In this document: in pieces, positions 1 through 5,586 of the stretch
Numbering within the stretch: the stretch's first letter is position 1
Layout: each line of letters begins with the position of its first letter
Origin: Bacteroidota bacterium
GTDB lineage: Bacteria; Bacteroidota; Bacteroidia; Flavobacteriales_F; PHOS-HE28
Direction: 5' to 3'
NCBI GenBank assembly: GCA_023430325.1
Contig: JAEZAU010000138.1
Span: forward strand, 1-8,914
Length of the DNA stretch: 8,914 bases
The notes under the pieces: generated by a model
The model's database searches: none
The model's input: only the letters and a program-made list of their open reading frames with translations
What the model was told of the DNA's origin: nothing
Program-made: the position numbers and the translations under genes

Positions 1-301
1 GCTTCTCCTTCACCGCGCTGTTCTTGAGGTAGGCGCTGAAGGTGTGCAACGGCCGGCCTTCCAGCGTGAGCACGCGTTCGGCGATCTCATCGATGAATGT
101 CTGCGCCTTGGTGTACAACTCTTCGAATTTGGTATGCAGATCGAAGAATGTTGGCCCGGTGATGTTCCAGTGACAACCGCGCAGATTCTGGTAATGTACC
201 TGGTATGTGGCTAGCAGGCGATTCAGACCGACGACCAATTCTTCGCTCTTCTGAACATCGAGTCCAACTGAATTTATCGATCGGGAATTTTTCTTGCTCA
301 T
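1..301 (-). CDS. dps: Dps/ferritin-like DNA-protection protein, N-terminal part (runs off the left edge)
   Basis: Partial gene: the minus-strand frame starts with ATG at 301-299 and stays open to base 1, giving the first 100 residues of a protein usually about 150-165 long. Dps proteins form 12-subunit cytoplasmic shells that oxidise Fe(II) with peroxide, store the iron and protect DNA under starvation or oxidative stress. The sequence shows the family signature: CHWNITGP at 43-50, LHTKFEELY at 55-63 and IDEIAERVLTL at 70-80. Candidate inter-subunit ferroxidase residues are His44, His56, Glu60, Asp71 and Glu75. The short basic N-terminus (MSKKNSR) could contact DNA, which is inference. The start is preferred because the family core begins about 15 residues in and no earlier in-frame start makes sense. 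It is divergent from the SGNH hydrolase gene, with 89 bp between. Family assignment is secure; the C-terminal half is not visible. Confidence 0.93.
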   Translation of the reverse strand, partial: MSKKNSRSINSVGLDVQKSEELVVGLNRLLATYQVHYQNLRGCHWNITGPTFFDLHTKFEELYTKAQTFIDEIAERVLTLEGRPLHTFSAYLKNSAVKEK

Positions 302-319
302 GAATGGATGGTTGTTCCC

Positions 320-327
320 GAAAGGTA
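320..327 (-). promoter_or_regulatory. Possible Bacteroidota -7 box upstream of dps
   Basis: Read on the minus strand, TACCTTTC matches the Bacteroidota -7 consensus TAnnTTTG at all but the last base. It sits 18 bases before the dps ATG, so a transcript would have a leader of roughly 12 nt. No good TTTG -33 element is present; the nearest is TTTC with a short 16-base spacer. Weak evidence. Confidence 0.25.
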
Positions 328-390
328 CGGACATGACGATGATGAAATTGATCGCTCAGGCACCGAGCATGCGTGTTCCATCCGTCATCA

Positions 391-1624
391 ATGGCCATGC
401 GTCCGATCCTGTTGCTTCTCTTCTTCACTGTTAAAATTATCGCCGCGCAACAAACGCGCGTGCTCTTCCTGGGCAACAGCTACACCACCTCGAACGATCT
501 ACCCAACATGGTCAGACAGCGCACTTTCTTTGGGCGACACGGTGACCACCGGCGTTCATGCGCCAGGCGGAATGACCTTACAACAGCACGCGAACAGCCA
601 GACATCACTGGATCTGATCGCTTCGCAGGCGTGGGACTTCGTGGTGATGCAGGAACAAAGCCAGCTGGGCGCGTTGCCTGCGGATATTACGACCACTGAG
701 ATCTCCGCCATCCAACTGATCGCTGCGATCGAAGCGAATTACGAATGCACCTATCCTGTGCTTTATATGACCTGGGGAAGGGAAAATGGCGATGACCTCA
801 ATTGCCCGAACTTTCCCTTTATGTGCACTTACACCGGTATGCAACAAGCCCTGATCAACAACTATGTGGCGCTCGGCAACTGGAACGATGCCCACACGGC
901 ACCCATTGGTGCGGCATGGAGAACCGTGCGCGAGACACATCCGGAGATCCAGCTTTATCAACCCGATGGAAGTCATCCTTCGATCGCAGGCACCTACCTC
1001 GCGGCCTGCGTCTTCTACTCCACCTTCTTCCAGGAAAGCTGTGTGGACGCGACGTTCAATTCATCGCTCGATCAAACGACGGCAGCGATCCTGCGCAATA
1101 TCGCGAGCAGCACTGTATTGAACGATATTCCGCTCTGGAACCTTGATCTGCCCAACGGCACAAGCGCCGCGCTTCACGGTTTCAGCATGGGCCTGGATTG
1201 GATCACATTGATCCACAATGGGCAGGGCACACATCTGTGGACCTGCAGCAATGGCCAAACCTTCATGACCGATACGGTCACGTTCACATTCGAGACCTCG
1301 GATGTCTACACGGTGATCCATCAATACGATGATCCGTGCGGGAACTCAGACACCATGACGTTCACCTTCAATGTCGCGGTGGGTGTTGAAGAGCACGCAA
1401 GCGCCGATCGATGGAAGGTCTTTTCCGGATCTCCGGGTGAATTGCATATCCAAGACGCCAAACCTGGCGATGATCTAATGCTATTCGATCCTCAAGGGCG
1501 CTTGCTGTTGCGAAGAAGGATCGGCAGCACGATCGATCGGATCGAATGCGGATCGGGATTGAAGTTCTGGCGGATCGCTGGTATGGATGGGAATTTGGGC
1601 AGTGGTTCTGTGATGGTGTGGTGA
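391..1624 (+). pseudogene. Secreted SGNH/GDSL-type hydrolase with degenerate T9SS-like tail, broken by a frameshift near 520
   Basis: The product would be an exported SGNH-fold esterase or acetylhydrolase; the substrate cannot be told. The N-terminus is in one frame (391-519): a signal peptide (MAMRPILLLLFF..IIAAQQ), then VLFLGNSYT with the nucleophile Ser codon at 478-480 in a GNS block I. From about 521 the homology continues in the next frame: ALSLGDTV, APGGMTLQQH, WDFVVMQEQSQ (block III-like) and DGSHPS with the catalytic Asp at 965 and His at 974. Relatives read MV-x-x-x-A-x-S-x-GD, whereas the DNA gives MVRQ then ALSLGD one residue short, so two bases appear lost between CAG and CGC. 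The rejoined protein is about 410 residues. The last 80 or so residues (VGVEE.., LHIQ, LMLFDPQGRLLL) resemble a degenerate T9SS sorting domain after a PKD-like stretch. The start could be ATG 391 or 397. Everything after the break is well preserved, so a recent mutation or an assembly error are both possible. Confidence 0.8.
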
Positions 1625-1629
1625 TCATC

Positions 1630-1656
1630 CGCAGATGACGCAGATCGCGCAGATGA
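1630..1656 (+). repeat. 9-bp tandem repeat, three copies of CGCAGATnn
   Basis: CGCAGAT occurs three times at exact 9-base spacing (1630, 1639, 1648), separated by GA, CG and followed by GA. It begins six bases after the hydrolase stop. The first copy takes part in a perfect 5-bp inverted repeat, TCATC (1625-1629) with GATGA (1634-1638) around a CGCA loop. No T-tract follows, so this is not a typical terminator. Three units are too few to be sure that it is more than chance. Confidence 0.6.
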
Positions 1657-1748
1657 AATGCAAGAACATGGTAGGTCTCCATTTCCTGCGTTTCAGATCT
1701 TGCGTGGAGTCCTGCCAAGCACTCGATCATCTGATCTTCTGATCCGAA

Positions 1749-1840
1749 CTGCGTAAGTGGCGGAGGTGGAAAGCCCGCAAGCGAGGCTTTTGCGAGAGCG
1801 GACTTGCAACCGTAGCCACGCCCTGCCGGAATTTCGCCCA
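1749..1840 (+). repeat. Structured dispersed element, copy A
   Basis: This stretch is about 83% identical, outside its centre, to the minus-strand sequence at 8901-8813. The shared blocks are CTGCGTnAGTGGCGnAGnTGG, AAAGCCCG, GGACTTG and CGCCCA. It folds as one long hairpin. GTGGC (1757-1761) pairs with GCCAC (1815-1819). A G-A, G-U, A-G internal loop follows. GGT (1765-1767) pairs with ACC (1809-1811). AAGCCC (1771-1776) pairs with GGACTT (1800-1805), with one mismatch. The apical hairpin is CGC-AAGC-GAG-GCTT-TT-GCG (1776-1794). The apical sequence differs from copy B but the hairpin is kept. It lies 66 bases before ATG 1907 and ahead of the -7 box at 1872, so if that box is used the element is upstream of the transcript, or belongs to the 3' end of the hydrolase transcript. 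It could be a non-coding RNA, a REP-like repeat or a small mobile element. Confidence 0.75.
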
Positions 1841-1871
1841 CCCTCATCCAGGTATGAACTTCCTATGCAGG

Positions 1872-1879
1872 TAATTTTG
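1872..1879 (+). promoter_or_regulatory. Bacteroidota-type -7 box for the secreted hypothetical protein
   Basis: TAATTTTG is an exact match to the TAnnTTTG -7 consensus of Bacteroidota primary sigma factors. Transcription would begin near 1886 and give a leader of about 20 nt to ATG 1907. This supports 1907 rather than 1865 or 1757 as the start. I see no TTTG -33 element at the usual spacing. Confidence 0.4.
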
Positions 1880-1906
1880 CGGCGTGTAAAACGTTTCGTT
1901 CTCTGC

Positions 1907-2752
1907 ATGAGGTCGGTATTTGCTGGCATTCTTCTTCTTTATGGCAGCTGGGCGATCGGACAGCATTCGGATCGGATCGCTTCGTTGAACGAGACTGTTA
2001 AAGCGCTTGCTTCGGCGGAGAAAGATCCTGTTCGCGACAGTTTGAACGCCGTGCTGAAGAGCGGTCTGCGTGATCTGCTCTCTACCGAAGATGCCGCCAC
2101 TCTTTCACTCGCAGATCTGCGCTTGAGCCGTGTGGATGCTCCTGATGGAAAGTTCCGGCTGATCACCTGGAACGTGCCGCGCAGCGATGGATCTCACCTG
2201 TATGAAGGACTTCTGCTCGTGGTGGATCGATCGAAGAAAAGATCATACGAATTGAAAGATGCGACCGCTGCGATCGCATCGCCCGAAGTGCCTGAGCTTG
2301 GTCCCGATCGTTGGTACGGTGCCTTGTATTACGAAGTGGTACCGGTGAAGAAAGGCGGCAAGACCTATTACACGCTGCTAGGCTGGAAAGGTTTTGATCG
2401 GATCGAAACACAGAAGGTGATCGAAGTGCTGCATTTCAAGGGATCGGCACCGCGTTTCGGTGCGCCGCTCTTCGGTTCGGGCAAGCTGAAGAAGAATCGC
2501 CAGGTTTTCCGCTATTCCTTCCAGGCGAGCATGACCTTGAGGCACCAACCGGAATTCGGCATCATCCTCGATCATCTTTCTCCATCACGCGCCGATCTCG
2601 AAGGACAATGGGCGTTCTATGGACCTGATATGAGCTTCGATGCATACGTCTGGGAGAAGGGCCAGTGGCAGTTCCAGCGGGACATCGATGCGCGCGATCG
2701 GAGCCGCAGCGACAAGCCGTTCAACGCACCACCACCCGATCCGAAGCCTTAG
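1907..2752 (+). CDS. Secreted conserved hypothetical protein of Bacteroidota
   Basis: 281 residues of unknown function. The frame is open from further upstream, but ATG 1907 gives a clean signal peptide (MRSVFAGILLLYGSWAIGQ, cleavage near 18-19) and lies just downstream of a -7 box; a start at 1865 would bury the signal behind a basic extension. The mature part opens with a probable helical segment (20-70) followed by a beta-rich body. Motifs I recall from uncharacterised Bacteroidota proteins are KFRLITWNVP (82-91), RWYGALYYEVVPVKK (135-149), TYYTLLGWKG (153-162), FRYSFQASMTLR (201-212), ILDHLSP (220-226), LEGQWAFYGPDMSFD (231-245) and DIDARD (259-264). The dense aromatic, Gly and Trp pattern suggests a periplasmic or surface beta fold. 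It has no T9SS tail, no lipobox and no recognisable catalytic motif. It may be first in a plus-strand run, with 26 bp to the next gene. Confidence 0.85.
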   Translation: MRSVFAGILLLYGSWAIGQHSDRIASLNETVKALASAEKDPVRDSLNAVLKSGLRDLLSTEDAATLSLADLRLSRVDAPDGKFRLITWNVPRSDGSHLYEGLLLVVDRSKKRSYELKDATAAIASPEVPELGPDRWYGALYYEVVPVKKGGKTYYTLLGWKGFDRIETQKVIEVLHFKGSAPRFGAPLFGSGKLKKNRQVFRYSFQASMTLRHQPEFGIILDHLSPSRADLEGQWAFYGPDMSFDAYVWEKGQWQFQRDIDARDRSRSDKPFNAPPPDPKP

Positions 2753-2778
2753 ATCGGTGAGTGTCGCATCTTCGCGTC

Positions 2779-3558
2779 ATGAACTACGAGAAGATCCGTT
2801 TCAGCGTTTCGGAAGGTGTGGCCACGATCGTGTTGAACAGGCCTGATAAACTGAACTCTTTCGACCGGCAACTTTCACTTGAAGTGATCGATGCGCTGGA
2901 TCGGGCAAAGGAAGATGCTCAAGTGCGCGCGGTGTTGATCACCGGCGAAGGCCGTGCGTTCAGTGCGGGCCAGGATCTTGCCGAGGCCATCGCACCGGGC
3001 ACGCAGATCGGCGACATCCTAACCAAACAATACAACCCGATCGTCCGCCGGATCCGTGCGTTGCCGAAACCGGTGATCGCTGCGGTGAACGGCGTTGCAG
3101 CTGGTGCAGCGGCCAACATCGCTTATGCATGCGATCTGGCGATGGCGGCGGAGAGCGCGACCTTCATCCAGAGCTTCATCCATATCGGCCTCATTCCCGA
3201 TAGCGGGGGAACGTTCACACTTCCACGTCTTGTCGGCATGCAACGGGCGTTCGGGCAGATGATCCTTGCACCGAAGATCAGCGCGAAGAATGCCGAGGCC
3301 ATGGGCATGATCTGGAGGGCAGTTCCCGATGCCGATCTCATGAACGAAGCGAATGCGCTCGCCATGAAGCTCGCATCCATGCCGACCAAGGCGATCGCTT
3401 TGACGAAACAGGCACTGGACCGATCGATGACCAATGATCTGGATGCGCAGCTCGATCTGGAGAACGAACTGCAGACCATTGCCGGTGATACGTATGACTA
3501 CAACGAAGGGGTGAAAGCGTTCCTGGATAAACGCAAGCCGGTTTATAAAGGCGAGTGA
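2779..3558 (+). CDS. paaG: Enoyl-CoA hydratase/isomerase of PaaG type (ring-1,2-epoxyphenylacetyl-CoA isomerase-like)
   Basis: 259-residue crotonase-fold enzyme, full length. PaaG isomerises ring-1,2-epoxyphenylacetyl-CoA to its oxepin in aerobic phenylacetate breakdown and can also shift double bonds in later acyl-CoA intermediates. The sequence follows E. coli PaaG throughout: VLNRPDKLNSF (18-28), FSAGQDL (61-67), YNPIVRRIRALPKPVIAAVN (85-104), VAAGAAAN (106-113), LIPDSGGT (138-145), GMIW, the LDAQLDLE stretch and a YNEGVKAFLDKR ending. Asp141 in LIPDSGGT matches the PaaG catalytic Asp. The oxyanion-hole amides are expected at about 63-64 and 109-110. There is no Glu in the classical hydratase positions, which favours isomerase chemistry. 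ATG 2779 is chosen over GTG 2761 because the fold starts right after it. No other paa gene is in view, so a role in another acyl-CoA pathway is possible. Family is near certain; exact substrate moderate. Confidence 0.88.
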   Translation: MNYEKIRFSVSEGVATIVLNRPDKLNSFDRQLSLEVIDALDRAKEDAQVRAVLITGEGRAFSAGQDLAEAIAPGTQIGDILTKQYNPIVRRIRALPKPVIAAVNGVAAGAAANIAYACDLAMAAESATFIQSFIHIGLIPDSGGTFTLPRLVGMQRAFGQMILAPKISAKNAEAMGMIWRAVPDADLMNEANALAMKLASMPTKAIALTKQALDRSMTNDLDAQLDLENELQTIAGDTYDYNEGVKAFLDKRKPVYKGE

Positions 3559-3562
3559 CCCT

Positions 3563-3595
3563 TTTCCATGCGATCGGCCAGATCGATCATCTTTG
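3563..3595 (+). promoter_or_regulatory. Possible internal promoter before the DUF1761 gene
   Basis: TTTC (3563-3566), then 21 bases, then CATCTTTG (3588-3595). Each half differs by one base from the Bacteroidota consensus TTTG / TAnnTTTG. It would place a start about 11 nt before ATG 3613. Both halves are imperfect, so this is only a candidate. Confidence 0.25.
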
Positions 3596-3612
3596 GTGAA
3601 AACCGATCGACA

Positions 3613-4029
3613 ATGGAGCTCTCCTACATCAACTGGTTCGCGGTGATCGTTGCCACTCTTGCTGCGTTCGCGCTGGGCGCTTTGTGGTACAGTGTACTTT
3701 TCAAGGATGCGTGGATCCGTGCGGTAGGCTTGAGCGAAGAGGAGATGAAGAAAGGCGCGAACATGGGCGTGATATTCGGCACCACGCTCCTGCTCACGTT
3801 CATCATGGCCCTTGGCCTTGCAATGATCTGGCATACCGAAGATCTCAGCGAGGTCACCTGGCTGGTAGGCCTCTATCATGGTCTCGCGATCGGTCTGGCT
3901 TTCGTGGCAACTTCCACCGGCATCAACTACCTGTACCAACGCAAAAGCCTTACGCTTTGGGCGATCGATGCCGGTTACCAGGTCACATTCCTGGCGCTGA
4001 TCGGAGCCATCCTCGGCGCCTGGCATTGA
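3613..4029 (+). CDS. DUF1761 family small membrane protein
   Basis: 138 residues with four predicted transmembrane helices at about 7-27, 53-73, 83-103 and 114-135. DUF1761 proteins are common uncharacterised inner-membrane proteins, and no activity is established. Signature parts are visible: NWFAVIVATLAAFALGALWYS (7-27), the cytoplasmic or periplasmic stretch W34..VGLSEEEMKKG, the Gly-rich second helix, FVATSTGINYLYQR (97-110) and the closing GYQVTFLALIGAILGAW (121-137). ATG 3613 is used because the first helix begins six residues later; the upstream extension (from 3568) is charged and not family-like. It starts 54 bp after the PaaG-like gene. It ends in TGATG, sharing one base with the next gene, so the two are probably translated together. 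Confidence 0.9.
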   Translation: MELSYINWFAVIVATLAAFALGALWYSVLFKDAWIRAVGLSEEEMKKGANMGVIFGTTLLLTFIMALGLAMIWHTEDLSEVTWLVGLYHGLAIGLAFVATSTGINYLYQRKSLTLWAIDAGYQVTFLALIGAILGAWH

Positions 4030-4358
4030 TGGAGATCGATGCGTTGCGAGATCTGGTGCTGAAGGAATTCGGTGCCCTTGAGCACGATCATTTCGGCAGG
4101 CCGGCATATCGCGCTGCGCCGAAAAAGACCGGCGGAAAGCCAGGCAGGATCTTCATGACCCTATGGATCGAAGAAGGTCATGCGGTGCTCATGCTCACGA
4201 AAGATCAGCAGATCGACCTGATCGATGCGCATCCGGCGTTCTTTTCACCGCACCCGACAAAATGGGGCGAAAAAGGCGCGACCATCATGCAACTGAAAAA
4301 GATCGATGCCGCGATCACACGAAAGGCGATCACCATCGCCCACGCTAACTCACACTGA
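4029..4358 (+). CDS. MmcQ/YjbR family protein (CyaY-like fold)
   Basis: 109 residues, the usual length for this family, which adopts a double-wing CyaY-like fold. It is often labelled DNA-binding, but its cellular role is not settled. The sequence shows FGRPAYRAAPKKTGGKPGRI (22-41), FMTLWIEEGHAVLML (42-56), the helix KDQQIDLIDAHPAFFSPHP (58-76), KWGEKGATIMQL (78-89) and a C-terminal helix from about 91. The start ATG 4029 overlaps the DUF1761 stop (TGATG), implying translational coupling. Its last nine bases overlap the 3' end of the oppositely oriented reductase gene. A longer open frame upstream (from 3684) runs inside DUF1761 and is not credible coding sequence. Confidence 0.88.
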   Translation: MEIDALRDLVLKEFGALEHDHFGRPAYRAAPKKTGGKPGRIFMTLWIEEGHAVLMLTKDQQIDLIDAHPAFFSPHPTKWGEKGATIMQLKKIDAAITRKAITIAHANSH

Positions 4359-5042
4359 CGCCGCTTTCACGATGCGGAAGTTGAACATGTGCGTACCGAG
4401 TGCGCCCCAAAGACGCACCCAGATCGGCAGGATCTGCTCCGTGCCGCGCGCCATGGTGATATCACCCAGATCGATGATGTCCTCCTTCTCCCACCCGAAT
4501 TTTGTCAGCAGATCCTTCACCTGGCCTTTCGCTCCCTGATCGTTGCCGCATAGAAAGAGATTCGTTCTCTCCGGAAGTGCTTTCGGATCGAGCATCAGTG
4601 GGGCTGATAAGGTGTTCAGCACCTTCACCACCTTCACTTCCGGGAATTTGCGTTGGATCTCTTCTCCCAGCGAATCATCGTTGCATATGCTCAGCGTGGG
4701 AGGCATGCCTTTCGAAAAATCCAGCGGATTTGAAACGTCGATCATCACTTTGCCGTTCATCGCCGATCCGGCCGCGGACAAGGCCTGCACGCTTCCCGAT
4801 CCGCTTGTCGCGTTCACCAGCATCTCACCGAAAGCAGCAGCTTCCGCCTGTGTGCCGAGTTTCACGCTGATGTTCGATCGATGCCATTCACTGAATGGTG
4901 GTGCACCGGTCAAAGACTTCTCAGTTTTCGCCAGGGTGGATGCCACATCGCGTGTTCCGATCTTGACATCATGACCTGCATTCACCAGTTTTTCGGCGAT
5001 CGTTCGTCCAACGCCGCCGGTACCAAGAATTCCGATCTTCAT
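4350..5042 (-). CDS. NAD(P)-binding reductase, F420H2:NADP oxidoreductase-like (COG2085 type)
   Basis: 230-residue cytoplasmic Rossmann-fold protein of the NADP oxidoreductase/coenzyme F420-dependent family. The dinucleotide site is plain: MKIGILGTGGVGRTIAEKL, with GxGxxG at 7-12, and GTRD at 29-32, where Arg31 is placed to bind the NADP 2'-phosphate. Later landmarks are LVNATSG (75-81), VMIDVSNPLDF (99-109), VVKVLNTLSAPLM (138-150) and LFLCGND (162-168). Bacteroidota generally lack F420, so NADP-linked reduction of some other substrate is more likely, which is inference. The start is fixed by the Rossmann strand. It is divergent from an HxlR regulator across 139 bp, and such pairs usually mean that the regulator controls the reductase. 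The 3' end overlaps the MmcQ/YjbR gene by nine bases in convergent orientation. Confidence 0.87.
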   Translation of the reverse strand: MKIGILGTGGVGRTIAEKLVNAGHDVKIGTRDVASTLAKTEKSLTGAPPFSEWHRSNISVKLGTQAEAAAFGEMLVNATSGSGSVQALSAAGSAMNGKVMIDVSNPLDFSKGMPPTLSICNDDSLGEEIQRKFPEVKVVKVLNTLSAPLMLDPKALPERTNLFLCGNDQGAKGQVKDLLTKFGWEKEDIIDLGDITMARGTEQILPIWVRLWGALGTHMFNFRIVKAASV

Positions 5043-5090
5043 GTTGCTTTGTTTTGTTCAGCGGCAGTAAAATTGTCGTGTCGCTTTCCT

Positions 5091-5122
5091 TTTCACAAGA
5101 GCTGTCAAAAAGGATAGTATTG
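5091..5122 (+). promoter_or_regulatory. Candidate promoter for the HxlR regulator within the divergent intergenic region
   Basis: TTTC (5091-5094), then 20 bases, then TAGTATTG (5115-5122). Each half is one base off the Bacteroidota TTTG / TAnnTTTG consensus, at near-ideal spacing. The leader would be about 54 nt. ATAGTAT at 5114-5120 is a small palindrome overlapping the -7 box and could be part of an operator. A further 5-bp inverted repeat, CGAAA/TTTCG (5165-5178), abuts the regulator's start codon. Confidence 0.35.
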
Positions 5123-5181
5123 CACCCGATCGACGGCTTTCGCGGCCGATAAAGCAACACAACACGAAAAAAATTTCGACC

Positions 5182-5571
5182 ATGATCATCGACGGAAAAG
5201 AACATCGGATCCGCATGCACGGGATGGAATACCATTGCGCCCTGGATGTGACGATGGCGTTCATCGGTGGAAAATGGAAGAGCATCGTGCTGTGGTATCT
5301 GCGGAAGGAACGCAAGCGTTTCAGCGAGTTGAAACGGAACATCCCGGGGATCACGGAGAAGATGCTCTCACTGCAATTGCGGGAGCTGGAGAAGGACGCT
5401 CTGGTGCAGCGAACGATCTATGCGGAAGTGCCGCCGCGGGTGGAATACGCGCTTACCGAAGAAGGACGAACCTTGTTGCCTTTGCTGGAGGAATTGGCGA
5501 AATGGGGCCGCTATATGGGTGGAAAATATGGATCGGTCGAAGAGGTGCAGCCTTCTCGCAGTCGTCAATAA
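5182..5571 (+). CDS. HxlR-family winged-helix transcriptional regulator
   Basis: 129-residue MarR-like winged helix of the HxlR group, which bind DNA as dimers and often sense electrophiles or oxidants through an N-terminal cysteine. Here Cys19 (EYHCALDV) precedes the family core GGKWKSIVLWYL (29-40). Next come KRFSELKRNIPGITEKMLS (45-63), the recognition helix LQLRELEKDALV (64-75), the wing around RTIYAEVPPRVEYALTEEG (77-95) and a C-terminal helix LLPLLEELAKWG (98-109). Cys19 is the only cysteine I see, so any redox sensing would be by alkylation or an inter-subunit disulfide. ATG 5182 is the first start; 5215 or 5224 would still keep Cys19. It is divergent from the reductase gene, its likely target, and ends 15 bp before the convergent esterase gene. 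Confidence 0.92.
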   Translation: MIIDGKEHRIRMHGMEYHCALDVTMAFIGGKWKSIVLWYLRKERKRFSELKRNIPGITEKMLSLQLRELEKDALVQRTIYAEVPPRVEYALTEEGRTLLPLLEELAKWGRYMGGKYGSVEEVQPSRSRQ

Positions 5572-5586
5572 AGCAGATGAGCTGAT

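Noticed and set aside
308..520. Upstream part of the hydrolase's second frame, from 308, as a genuine N-terminus
   Set aside because: Residues before the junction are Cys- and Arg-rich nonsense with no signal peptide. The real signal peptide and GNS block are in the other frame from 391.
1625..1638. Rho-independent terminator after the hydrolase
   Set aside because: There is a 5-bp inverted repeat but no T-tract follows and the stem is not GC-rich.
1368..1847. Minus-strand open frame (159 codons) across the hydrolase 3' end and intergenic region
   Set aside because: It crosses the hydrolase tail, the tandem repeat and most of structured element A, and has low-complexity, basic composition with no family resemblance.
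1757..1906. N-terminal extension of the secreted hypothetical protein to a start at 1757 or 1865
   Set aside because: The 1757 start lies inside structured element A, and the extension would mask the signal peptide. The -7 box at 1872-1879 fits a start at 1907.
3019..4107. Long antisense open frame (362 codons) opposite the PaaG-like and DUF1761 genes
   Set aside because: Its translation is rich in His, Arg, Asp and Cys with no recognisable motif, and both genes on the other strand are clear family members. It is a by-product of codon bias on the coding strand.
5572..5586. Bidirectional terminator between the convergent HxlR and esterase genes
   Set aside because: Only 15 bases separate the stops and I see no inverted repeat with a T-run.
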